Of a stretch of DNA of 5,717 bases, positions 1-5,079 are shown in pieces. This DNA is from an uncultured Oscillospiraceae bacterium (GTDB taxonomy: Bacteria > Bacillota > Clostridia > Oscillospirales > Oscillospiraceae), in contig CAAERF010000571.1 in the NCBI GenBank assembly GCA_900758315.1, positions 1 to 5,717 of the forward strand, in the 5' to 3' direction. The position numbers were made by a program, and so were the translations under genes. Below the pieces are notes generated by a model. That model saw only the letters and a program-made list of their open reading frames with translations, ran no database searches and was not told the DNA's origin. Within the stretch, counting starts at the first letter, position 1, and every line of letters starts with the position of its first letter.

Positions 1-30
1 ACAGGCGGTATTGGGGTCAGGGTTCTCCCT

Positions 31-66
31 GCAAGCTGCGTTTTGGTACCAAAACGCGATGCTTGC
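31..66. repeat. Large imperfect palindrome with a perfect 20-bp core (oriT-like hairpin)
   Basis: Positions 38-57 form a perfect 20-bp palindrome centred on GGTACC (GCGTTTT on one side, AAAACGC on the other). Outside it, GCAAGC at 31-36 pairs with GCTTGC at 61-66, leaving a 1 x 3 internal bulge. As single strand this folds into a long hairpin. It lies downstream of the helicase-loader gene and beside the 11-bp tandem repeat and a second hairpin. Such clusters are typical of origins of transfer and of single-strand replication origins. I see no relaxase gene in the window and cannot point to a nick site, so the oriT reading is inference. The palindrome itself is certain. Confidence 0.6.
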
Positions 67-90
67 GCTTTTCTTGCGCTTTTCTTGCGC
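63..90. repeat. 11-bp tandem repeat TTGCGCTTTTC, 2.5 copies
   Basis: TTGCGCTTTTC occurs at 63-73 and again at 74-84. A partial third copy (TTGCGC) lies at 85-90. The copies are exact and directly abutting, so the period is 11 bp, close to one helical turn. The third copy forms the left arm of the hairpin at 78-102. Exact short tandem repeats beside palindromes fit protein-binding sites in a mobilisation or replication origin. The repeats are seen directly; the function is inferred. Confidence 0.6.
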
Positions 91-102
91 AGCAAGAAAA
101 GC
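78..102. repeat. Perfect 11-bp-stem hairpin with 3-nt loop
   Basis: GCTTTTCTTGC (78-88) pairs with GCAAGAAAAGC (92-102) around the loop GCA. Its left arm is built from the 11-bp tandem repeat. On the minus strand it could be read as a terminator for the helicase-loader operon, but no T-run follows on either side and the gene ends about 180 bp earlier. A processing site in an oriT-like array is therefore the better guess. Confidence 0.55.
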
Positions 103-168
103 CAAAAGTGTAGTCCGATTCTCATTCCGCTTAGAAGAATTTTTTGCTTTTCATTTTGCACAAGCCAT

Positions 169-198
169 AAAATCCAAAATTTCTGCGTTTCGGATTTT
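169..198. repeat. Small inverted repeat (AAAATCC / GGATTTT)
   Basis: AAAATCC at 169-175 pairs with GGATTTT at 192-198 across a 16-nt spacer. It sits just before the first pair of AGTCGCTA repeats. The stem is AT-rich and weak, so it is reported as part of the repeat-dense region rather than as an independent element. Confidence 0.3.
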
Positions 199-200
199 GC

Positions 201-274
201 AGTCGCTACATTAGTCGCTATGCCGGTTCGAAATTTGATTTTTTGCCTTTTGTAGTCGCTACAATAGTCGCTAC
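201..274. repeat. Four AGTCGCTA repeats in two 12-bp-spaced pairs (iteron-like)
   Basis: AGTCGCTA occurs at 201-208, 213-220, 254-261 and 266-273. Within each pair the start-to-start distance is exactly 12 bp, and the spacer after the first copy is CATT in one pair and CAAT in the other. Two copies (at 252-262 and 264-274) extend to GTAGTCGCTAC or TAGTCGCTAC, which has dyad symmetry (GTAG-TCG-CTAC). The array ends 10 bp before the stop codon of the helicase-loader gene, next to a replisome organizer operon. Iteron-like binding sites for a replication or mobilisation protein, or operator sites, are plausible. The repeats are seen directly; the role is inferred. Confidence 0.55.
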
Positions 275-283
275 GGCAGCGAT

Positions 284-1153
284 TCAGGCGGCATTGTCCG
301 ACAGCAGGAGATTTCTGGCGGCGGTTTTCATTTCATTTGCTTTTTCCACGCGCAGGTTTTCGCCGCCAAACAGAATCGGGGCGCAGATTTCCAAGATCCT
401 GTCATAGATGCGGGCGTGCGCAAGATCGTCTGGGTGCTTGAGCGCATCCAGCGTCAGATTTGTTGTGACAACCAACGGCTTGCGGCTTCGGTATCTGGCG
501 TCGATCACGGCGAAGACTTGCTCTAATGCATATTCTGTTCCTCGCTCTGCACCAAGATCATCCAGAATCAGAAGATCATAGGCATTCAGATTGGCAAGAA
601 AGTCAGCACGATCAGAGCCGAACAGTCCCGTCATACGATTCAAAATCGTCGGGAAATTTGTCATCAGAACCGGCACGTCCTTCTCCAGCAGCGCGTTTGC
701 AATGCACCCGGCAAGAAAGGATTTTCCGGTTCCCACATCGCCAAACAGGAGCAGTCCAATATTTTTCCGGGCGGCCTCCTCCCAATGTTCCACATAGCGC
801 TTGGCTTTGGCAGTCAGCCCTGGCGTTTTTCCGTTATCGTTGGCAAACGTGCAATCGTAGAGGCGGCGATCCTGTAACCCATGTGCTTTTCGACGCTGAA
901 TGCGTTCCAGACGCTCCCGTTTTTCTTCTGCCGCTTTGCGCTGTTTTTCCGCAGCACTCTGGCAGGGGCACAGGCAGCGTGGTCGGAGAAAACCTGTTCC
1001 GCCGGGAGCAGGAATGACCGTTTGCCGCAAGCCATGACAGGTCTTGCAGTGCAGCAATCCATCAGCGACATCGAGATACTCATCATCTCGCTGTATCTGC
1101 GCAGCTGCATTTGCCGTCAAAAACGCATGGATTTCTTCTGTAATTGGCATCAT
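284..1153 (-). CDS. DnaC/DnaI-like helicase loader (IstB-type AAA+ ATPase) with N-terminal zinc-binding region
   Basis: The 289-residue product is a AAA+ ATPase of the DnaC/DnaI/IstB group, proteins that load the replicative DNA helicase at an origin. Residues 36-64 hold Cys36-x2-Cys39 and Cys60-x-Cys62-x-Cys64, a likely zinc site as in DnaI-type loaders, followed by a charged helix (about 66-92). The ATPase core has Walker A GDVGTGKS (138-145), Walker B LLILDDLGAE (194-203), sensor-1 VVTTN (228-232) and a C-terminal segment with arginines (248-269). Length is normal and the frame is intact. The start is ATG at 1153, seven bases after GGAGGAAG (1161-1168); a second ATG follows at once. The start overlaps the stop of the replisome organizer gene by ATGA, so the two are probably translationally coupled. 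In IS21 elements the same fold is the transposition helper IstB, but the neighbouring replisome organizer and absence of an IstA transposase favour a replication role. Confidence 0.9.
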   Translation of the reverse strand: MMPITEEIHAFLTANAAAQIQRDDEYLDVADGLLHCKTCHGLRQTVIPAPGGTGFLRPRCLCPCQSAAEKQRKAAEEKRERLERIQRRKAHGLQDRRLYDCTFANDNGKTPGLTAKAKRYVEHWEEAARKNIGLLLFGDVGTGKSFLAGCIANALLEKDVPVLMTNFPTILNRMTGLFGSDRADFLANLNAYDLLILDDLGAERGTEYALEQVFAVIDARYRSRKPLVVTTNLTLDALKHPDDLAHARIYDRILEICAPILFGGENLRVEKANEMKTAARNLLLSDNAA

Positions 1154-1653
1154 ACGACATCTTCCTCCGTTACTTCGTAAGTTCGAATATTTGTCCGCGC
1201 GCGCTTCTGTTCTCTAATCTCTTTATCTCTATTCTCTGGTGGACAAATGTCCGCTTTTGAGTTAGACAGGAGCTTCTGCGCTTGTAAACGCAGCCGTTCC
1301 CGGCGTTTTCGCTCCGCTTCGGTGGAGGATCGCCCGATCAGCAGCTGGATATCCGGCATATAGTACGCACCATCGGTCAGCAGCTCGACAAAGCCGAGTT
1401 TTAGGAAGATTTGCAGCGCGCGTTCTACGGTGCCAATCTGATGGCGGGTAAATGTTGCAATGGTCTGCGGCGTGTGCGGCAGATTTTCATGTAACAGGAG
1501 AATCCCATTGTGCTTGAGTGACATCAGATACATCTTGAGCAGCAAATTGGAATACAGAATTCCGTCCGGCATCGTTTCCAGAACAACCATCCGCTCACTG
1601 GTGAAGAAATTTTCCTTGAGCTTCATGTAGTAGTATTTTTTGTTTTCTGACAT
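1150..1653 (-). CDS. Phage-type replisome organizer N-terminal domain protein
   Basis: The 167-residue product begins with the pattern of the phage replisome organizer N-terminal family: KKYYYMKLKENFF (about residues 5-17), a central block resembling a winged helix including YSNLLLKMYLMSLKHNG, and a turn ending in MPDIQLLIG at about 100. A basic region rich in Arg and Lys (about 105-125) and a polar tail follow. Family members bind origin DNA in phages and mobile elements and recruit the helicase loader, here the next gene. A longer frame could start at GTG 1659, but that codon overlaps the Shine-Dalgarno GGAG (1659-1662). I therefore chose ATG at 1653, five bases after the GGAG. The C-terminal part is shorter than in many phage homologues, so it may depend on the helicase loader or another partner. 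Family assignment is from recalled motif similarity. Confidence 0.8.
   Translation of the reverse strand: MSENKKYYYMKLKENFFTSERMVVLETMPDGILYSNLLLKMYLMSLKHNGILLLHENLPHTPQTIATFTRHQIGTVERALQIFLKLGFVELLTDGAYYMPDIQLLIGRSSTEAERKRRERLRLQAQKLLSNSKADICPPENRDKEIREQKRARTNIRTYEVTEEDVV
1161..1168 (-). promoter_or_regulatory. Ribosome binding site of the helicase-loader gene
   Basis: The minus strand reads GGAGGAAG, inside the end of the replisome organizer gene and seven bases before the ATG at 1153. It fixes the helicase-loader start at the ATGA overlap. Confidence 0.75.
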
Positions 1654-1694
1654 AAACACTCCATTCTTTTGAAATTGTTTCCGCCGTATTTGCA

Positions 1695-1938
1695 GCTCGC
1701 GCCCCGGCGATGGGGAGCAATGCGGACAGGACTGGCATCCTCACAGCCTGTGACCGGGGTCTCGATTGCTTTCAACCCCAGCGCATAGCAGCCTGTCTTA
1801 CGCGCAGACCGGGCATTGTGTGTCTATGCAGAGCGGAGTGCTTGCTGCAGCCTGCCACGGCTGCCCACGCTGTGTTTCCCGCTCGCTCGGCCTGCTTCGA
1901 CGAGGTCGTCGCGCACAGTGTGTGCTTTTCCGCTCTGC
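1695..1938 (-). other. Structured GC-rich leader upstream of the replisome organizer; candidate non-coding RNA or origin
   Basis: The 656-bp gap 1654-2315 has no convincing gene. Its GC-rich part contains nested inverted repeats: GCAGAGCGGA (1828-1837) pairs with TCCGCTCTGC (1929-1938), a perfect 10-bp arm closing a domain of about 110 nt. Inside it, CGACGA (1898-1903) pairs with TCGTCG (1906-1911). Further stems are TCACA (1741-1745) with TGTGA (1749-1753), and CCCC (1702-1705) with GGGG (1712-1715). Open frames across it on both strands have no recognisable protein features. On the minus strand it would be the 5' leader of the replication operon. It could be a regulatory RNA, an antisense-controlled leader or a folded replication origin. 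I do not recognise a known riboswitch. Confidence 0.4.
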
Positions 1939-1941
1939 GGT

Positions 1942-1972
1942 GTTATCCGCGTTGCTGATATAAAATTGTCAA
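1942..1972 (-). promoter_or_regulatory. Possible promoter of the replication operon
   Basis: The minus strand carries a perfect -35 TTGACA at 1967-1972. The best -10 is GATAAC at 1942-1947 (four of six matches) with a 19-bp spacer, which is suboptimal. Transcription from here would begin just before the structured leader and run through both replication genes. The -35 is convincing; the -10 is weak. Confidence 0.3.
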
Positions 1973-2098
1973 GGTACAAAGGGGAAAACATCTCCCTACT
2001 ATCCCTCCCGAAAAAACAGCCATGTGAATACCAAATTTGGCGAAAAAAGCTGCACAAATTTTTTGAACGAAGCTATAGAACAAATCGAATGAATCCTA

Positions 2099-2160
2099 AA
2101 TATAGGAATCAAAAATAATATAATTATTGATATTATACGAAATAATCTTATAAAATCTAA
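2099..2160. other. AT-rich tract with a 15-bp palindrome
   Basis: This stretch is almost entirely A and T, in contrast to both flanks. It contains AATAAT-ATA-ATTATT (2114-2128), a perfect inverted repeat. A possible plus-strand promoter, TTGATA (2127-2132), 16 bp, then TATAAA (2149-2154), has no plus-strand gene behind it. Alternatives are a DNA-unwinding element for a nearby origin or an intergenic operator. No coding sequence is seen between the structured leader and the terminator at 2211. Confidence 0.3.
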
Positions 2161-2210
2161 CTTTTTTCGATGTGCCGAAATGCTGACTGCTTTTTCTTAA
2201 AAGACAATAT

Positions 2211-2255
2211 AAACAGCGCGGTGTAGCCTGTTTTTCAGGCCGCCCCGCGCTGTTT
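2211..2255. terminator. Bidirectional rho-independent terminator with a nested second hairpin
   Basis: AAACAGCGCGG (2211-2221) pairs perfectly with CCGCGCTGTTT (2245-2255), an 11-bp GC-rich stem. Inside its loop GCCTG (2226-2230) pairs with CAGGC (2236-2240) around TTTTT. T-rich sequence follows on the plus strand (TTTTACAATTT), and the minus strand continues TGTTTATATTG. The hairpin is 60 bp after the stop codon of the acidic-protein gene, which it most likely terminates. It insulates that operon from the replication module. Confidence 0.75.
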
Positions 2256-2315
2256 TACAATTTCATATAAGAGAACTGAGAGCATTATAATATCTGCTGG
2301 CGTTCTTTGCTTTGA

Positions 2316-3200
2316 TCATGTTTCTGACTTTTCCGGAGCCGCAGACCGCTCCGATTTCCGGAGCACAAACTTCGCCTTTTCCGGCGGATACGGCGCATCC
2401 TGCACGCTGCAAACAAAAACGTCCGTCACGCGGCCAGTTTTCTCCGCATTCCGGTTTCCAACCGGAACGACCACAAAATCACCGACTGCAAGCGGCAATC
2501 CGCCTGTCAGATAGGCGTATGGACTTCCGCCGTCCTTGAACTGCACCTTGCAGAATTGATAATATCCGCCACTTATAGGTTTCTCCACAGGTGCAGATTT
2601 CTCATAAAAATCTGTCCAAGGCTCGGATTCTTCCTCCGGTTCCTCATCCTCGTCGTATTCTTCGGCTTCTTCCGGTTCTTCCGGCAGGCGGATTGCTGCC
2701 CAATATGGCTCAATCTCCTTGGCAAAATCAATTTCCGGTGCGCTGTCATCGCGGAAATAGTTATAAAGACGGCTTGTATCGTCCAAAAGTTCCTGCAAAT
2801 CATCGTCTTTCCCGACGCGGCGTTCCGGCGGCAGATTGTCGAGTAGATTTCTCCAGAACGAACCGAGACACTTCTCGGAAATCTCACCGATTTCCGCAAA
2901 CAGAACCTGCTTCGCGCACAATGCCTGATAGACGCTCTCGTCAAGCGTCGGCTGAAACTCATTCCAGAACGCGCGCAAAAGATAACGCATACTCTCATCG
3001 ACCTTCTGCGTTTGAAGCGCAGCGGAGATCACATACAGAGCAAGGTGCATCGTGCGGATGGCCTGATCCTCACGCTCCCCCTCCAGATGCGCAAGGTCGC
3101 GATACATCCAGTTAATGAGGTCAGAGACATGATCCGCAAAGTCCGCTGCAATTTGTGCACGCTTCTGTTCAGCAGTATTGGCGCGTCTGCGCGTTTCCTT
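2316..3200 (-). pseudogene. Acidic hypothetical protein with a small C-terminal conserved-looking domain; 5' end lost
   Basis: The reading frame is protein-like for about 294 residues, from KETRRRANTAEQKR (codon starting at 3200) to the TGA at 2316-2318. It is a mostly helical region, then a very acidic linker (around 2640-2690, runs of Glu and Asp) and a C-terminal domain of about 85 residues. That domain has spaced hydrophobics and the motif GDFVVVPVGNRN, later DAPYPPEKAKFVLRK, which looks like a small beta-barrel seen at the ends of clostridial hypothetical proteins. I cannot name the family. The frame stays open upstream to 3470, but that part is Gly/Arg/Pro-rich and is only the out-of-frame reading of the DUF6809-like gene. 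The natural N-terminus therefore appears replaced at a junction near 3200. Expression from the internal Met at 3107 remains possible. Function unknown. Confidence 0.6.
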
Positions 3201-3439
3201 CCCAGGATCTCCGCCACCAGTCCACCGCCCAGGAGGACGCCGGCGCGGAAGACGGACTCCTGCTCCCGGAGATCCCGGCGGGCCCTCACTTCCTCCAGCG
3301 CCTCGTACAACTGCCGCTGCTCTGGGGTGAAGCCGCTCAGCAGCGCCTCCTCCACCTGGACGATCTCCCGCGTCAGCTCCGGCGAGAGGTCTCCCTCCCA
3401 CTCCCACTGCTGCCACAGCCAATGGATCCAATTCTTCAT
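3200..3439 (-). pseudogene. DUF6809-like small protein, 3' end lost at a junction
   Basis: From ATG 3439 the frame reads MKNWIHWLWQQWEWEG, then a helical segment FTPEQRQLYEALEEV and the ending ESVFRAGVLLGGGLVAEIL. The pattern of acidic helix, Glu, Phe-x2-Gly-x2-LG and Glu-Ile-Leu matches what I recall of the DUF6809 family, about 80-90 residues and of unknown function. The ATG overlaps the amidotransferase stop codon as ATGA, indicating an operon. An alternative start at 3448 has no advantage. After about 80 residues (near 3200) the frame continues to 3029 with sequence that is a shadow of the acidic-protein gene, so the authentic stop is gone. Only the last few residues may be missing, so a near-complete protein with a foreign tail could still be made. 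Confidence 0.5.
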
Positions 3440-4127
3440 GGCAGGCACGCTCCATACAGCCAGTCCTCAATTTCCTCCGGGGTGTAACCCTCGGATTCCA
3501 GCCGGGCTACGTCCTCTCCGCTGTACCCGAAGGCCCCTGCCAGAGACCGCAGCTCACGCCCCCAGCCGCCGGAGAGAGGATACCAGCTCCGCCGCCAGAA
3601 CAGGCTCCGGTCCAGGCGACTGTCGTCGAACCGCCCCCAGCTCCGCTGCCCGGAGCTGTCGATCTCCAGGATCTGGTCCTGGCTGATGAGTACCTTTTCC
3701 TTCTTCTCCCGGAGTCCCGCCCGTGCCGCGGCCCGGGTGAGGATCTCCTCGGCGGAGGCGTAGAGGTACGCCCCGCTCTCCGGGAAGTGCCACAGGGACA
3801 AAGGGTTGTTGCCTTTGAGGAAGAAGAGGCTGTTCTGATCCGTCAGGACGGTGAAGGTGAAGGAGCCCTCCAGTTCCTCCGCCATGGCGGCCAGGGAGGC
3901 GTGGGAGATCTCCCCGGCCTCCTCCAGCAGCTGCACCGCCACATAGGAGTCGGTCTGCACCCGGCTGCCGGGCAGGCGGTGGATCCGGCGAAGGGTATTG
4001 TCATTGTGGAGTACGCCGTTGTGGGCCAGGGCGAAGGAGGCGGCTCCAGCTTTCCCAGGGAAGGGGTGGTCATCCGGGTGTGGCCCATGAGGATCTTTAC
4101 CTCCCCGGGGAAACGAAAGGCAAACCG
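3436..4127 (-). pseudogene. Class II glutamine amidotransferase remnant, N-terminus deleted and frameshifted
   Basis: Class II glutamine amidotransferases release ammonia from glutamine using an N-terminal cysteine. The retained part starts with FAFRFPGEVKILMGHTRMTT (4124 to 4065, in the amidoligase frame). It then changes frame at 4065-4070 to HPFPGKAGAASFALAHNGVLHND, TDSYVAVQLLE (from 3954), LEGSFTFTVLTD, FFLKGNNPLSLWHFP and YLYASAEEIL. HTR, the NG pair of AHNGV and TDS are the expected glutamine-pocket and oxyanion motifs. The C-terminus (FGYSGEDVARLESEGYTPEEIEDWLYG) looks natural and ends at the TGA 3436-3438, overlapping the next ATG. Missing are about the first 60-70 residues with the catalytic cysteine, plus roughly a dozen residues between MTT and HPF. 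The gene is therefore almost certainly inactive. No ribosome binding site is visible for the downstream fragment. Confidence 0.75.
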
Positions 4128-4817
4128 CCGGGCGGCCCAGCGGTCCAGCTGCCGCTGGGTCCGGCGGCTGAATTTGAGGAGCGCCTCCCAGTGCTTCTCA
4201 AAGAAGTACAGCACACGGGCAATGGCTGCCTCCTGGTGGGCATAGGTGTCCCCGAAGGCCTCCCGACTCACGTGGATATGGAGGCCGCAGGTGCCGGACT
4301 GGTGGGAAAGGTAGCCCATGCGGACGGCCTCCCGGAGGAGGGTCTCCCAGGGCATTTCGGTGCGGTGGTAGCTGAGGGACATGGGATGGGTCACCGGTTC
4401 AAAGCCGTCATCCAGGGAACCGTCGTGCTTGCAGTAGAGCCGGGGCTGGCCCTGGTTGGCGATGGCCAGGAGGCGGCGGGCGTTGTCGCTGTCCTCGCCG
4501 GCCTCGTCGATCTCCAGCTCCACGCCGAAATAAAAGGGCCCATCCCCCCAGAAACAGGGGGATGGGCGGTAGTAGTAGTCGTGAATGGGCTTTTGACCAG
4601 CAACGGTCAGGTAGCAGTCCGGACAGTAGGGATCATCCTCGTCAACGCCTGACGGCAGGTAGCAGGCATGGTGATTGGGGATGAGGGTGCCGCAGCGGGC
4701 GCAGGCGGTGTAGCGGTCCTCCAGGCAGGTGAGGCAGAGGGGCAGGTCCCCGGTGCCGGCGTTGTCCCGGGGGTGGATGGTCTGGCCGCAGCAGCGGCAG
4801 GTGACGGGTTCCAGCAT
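4128..4817 (-). pseudogene. Amidoligase-family (COOH-NH2 ligase) protein with zinc-binding N-terminus, C-terminus deleted and fused to the amidotransferase
   Basis: Family members are predicted to form amide bonds between carboxyl and amino groups using ATP, in peptide modification or cell-wall related chemistry; the substrate is unknown. Residues 7-68 carry paired cysteines (7/10, 28/31, 39/42, 65/68), probable zinc ribbons. The ligase core follows: FGVELEID (97-104), CKHDGSLDDGFE (129-140), EPVTHPMSL (140-148) and GTCGLHIHVSR (175-185), the expected metal- and nucleotide-binding motifs. After RRTQRQLDRWAAR (to residue 230) the protein should continue for about 80-100 more residues, including an Arg-rich FRIFRGT-type motif. 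Instead it runs in frame into the amidotransferase at 4127. The written frame ends at 3843 after the frameshift, giving a 324-residue chimera. The start ATG 4817 is supported by a strong Shine-Dalgarno sequence. Confidence 0.8.
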
Positions 4818-4823
4818 ATTAGA

Positions 4824-4831
4824 TTCCTCCT
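4824..4831 (-). promoter_or_regulatory. Ribosome binding site of the amidoligase gene
   Basis: The minus strand reads AGGAGGAA, six bases before the ATG at 4817. It is a near-consensus site and defines the first gene of the GC-rich operon. Confidence 0.8.
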
Positions 4832-4856
4832 GAAAACAGAGTAAAGCCCCAGGGTG

Positions 4857-4946
4857 CTACCAGCGTTTGACGATCCGCGCATCCCGGTCATGGCCTTCAT
4901 CATAAGCCCTGAAGCACAACTGAACCCCCTCCCTTTCGCCAAGAAG
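4857..4946 (-). pseudogene. Possible 3' tail of a small minus-strand gene upstream of the amidoligase
   Basis: One minus-strand frame reads LLGEREGVQLCFRAYDEGHDRDARIVKRW and stops at TAG 4857-4859, 40 bases before the amidoligase start. The charged, patterned sequence and its clean ending before a strong ribosome binding site look like the tail of a small operon gene. It has no ATG and is closed upstream by TAG at 4947-4949. I do not recognise a family, and chance is not excluded. Confidence 0.2.
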
Positions 4947-5040
4947 CTACTGTCTCGGTCTCAAAGAGTGCGGAATTGCGCCATATCCAAAAAAGGTGCT
5001 GGCTAAACCGACGCAGATAAAGCAGCAGAAGCAGAAATGA
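4924..5040 (+). pseudogene. Possible plus-strand gene tail (Lys/Gln-rich C-terminus)
   Basis: A plus-strand frame reads CLGLKECGIAPYPKKVLAKP and then a Lys/Gln-rich tail, ending at TGA 5038-5040. It resembles a natural protein C-terminus and is directly followed by the hairpin at 5040-5077. The frame is closed upstream by TGA at 4921-4923 and has no good start, so it can only be a fragment. I do not recognise the protein; a decayed transposase or recombinase end is possible but unproven. It partly overlaps the minus-strand tail at 4857-4946, so at most one may be genuine in that overlap. Confidence 0.3.
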
Positions 5041-5077
5041 ACAGGCGCGCCTGCCGATTATCAGTAGACGCGCCGTT
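5040..5077. terminator. GC-rich hairpin between convergent gene ends
   Basis: GGCGCGCCT (5044-5052) pairs with AGACGCGCC (5066-5074), nine pairs with one G-T. AAC (5040-5042) pairs with GTT (5075-5077) around a one-base bulge. The stem begins at the stop of the plus-strand tail and ends two bases before the stop of the minus-strand remnant. This placement argues for a shared bidirectional terminator, although the T-runs on each side are short (GTTTCC, TTCATTTC). Confidence 0.5.
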
Positions 5078-5079
5078 TC

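Noticed and set aside
201..274. CRISPR array
   Set aside because: The repeats are 8-11 bp with 4-bp and 33-bp spacers, far too short and irregular for CRISPR.
526..1180. Plus-strand open frames of 68-163 residues across the helicase-loader gene
   Set aside because: They lie antisense to a well-supported AAA+ ATPase gene, have no ribosome binding sites and no recognisable protein pattern.
284..1659. IS21-type istA/istB transposon
   Set aside because: The upstream partner has replisome organizer motifs and no transposase catalytic domain, and no terminal inverted repeats were found.
1710..2118. Open frames of 65-100 residues on both strands in the 1654-2315 gap
   Set aside because: Cys/Arg/Ala-rich translations typical of structured GC-rich DNA, no ribosome binding sites, mutually overlapping on both strands.
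3200..3470. N-terminal 90 residues of the 384-residue minus-strand frame
   Set aside because: Gly/Arg/Pro-rich and out of frame with the DUF6809-like gene, whose sequence in the other frame is clearly protein-like and starts at an ATGA overlap.
4080..4652. 190-residue plus-strand frame opposite the amidoligase
   Set aside because: Antisense shadow of a GC-rich gene; the minus-strand frame contains ordered amidoligase motifs and a strong ribosome binding site.
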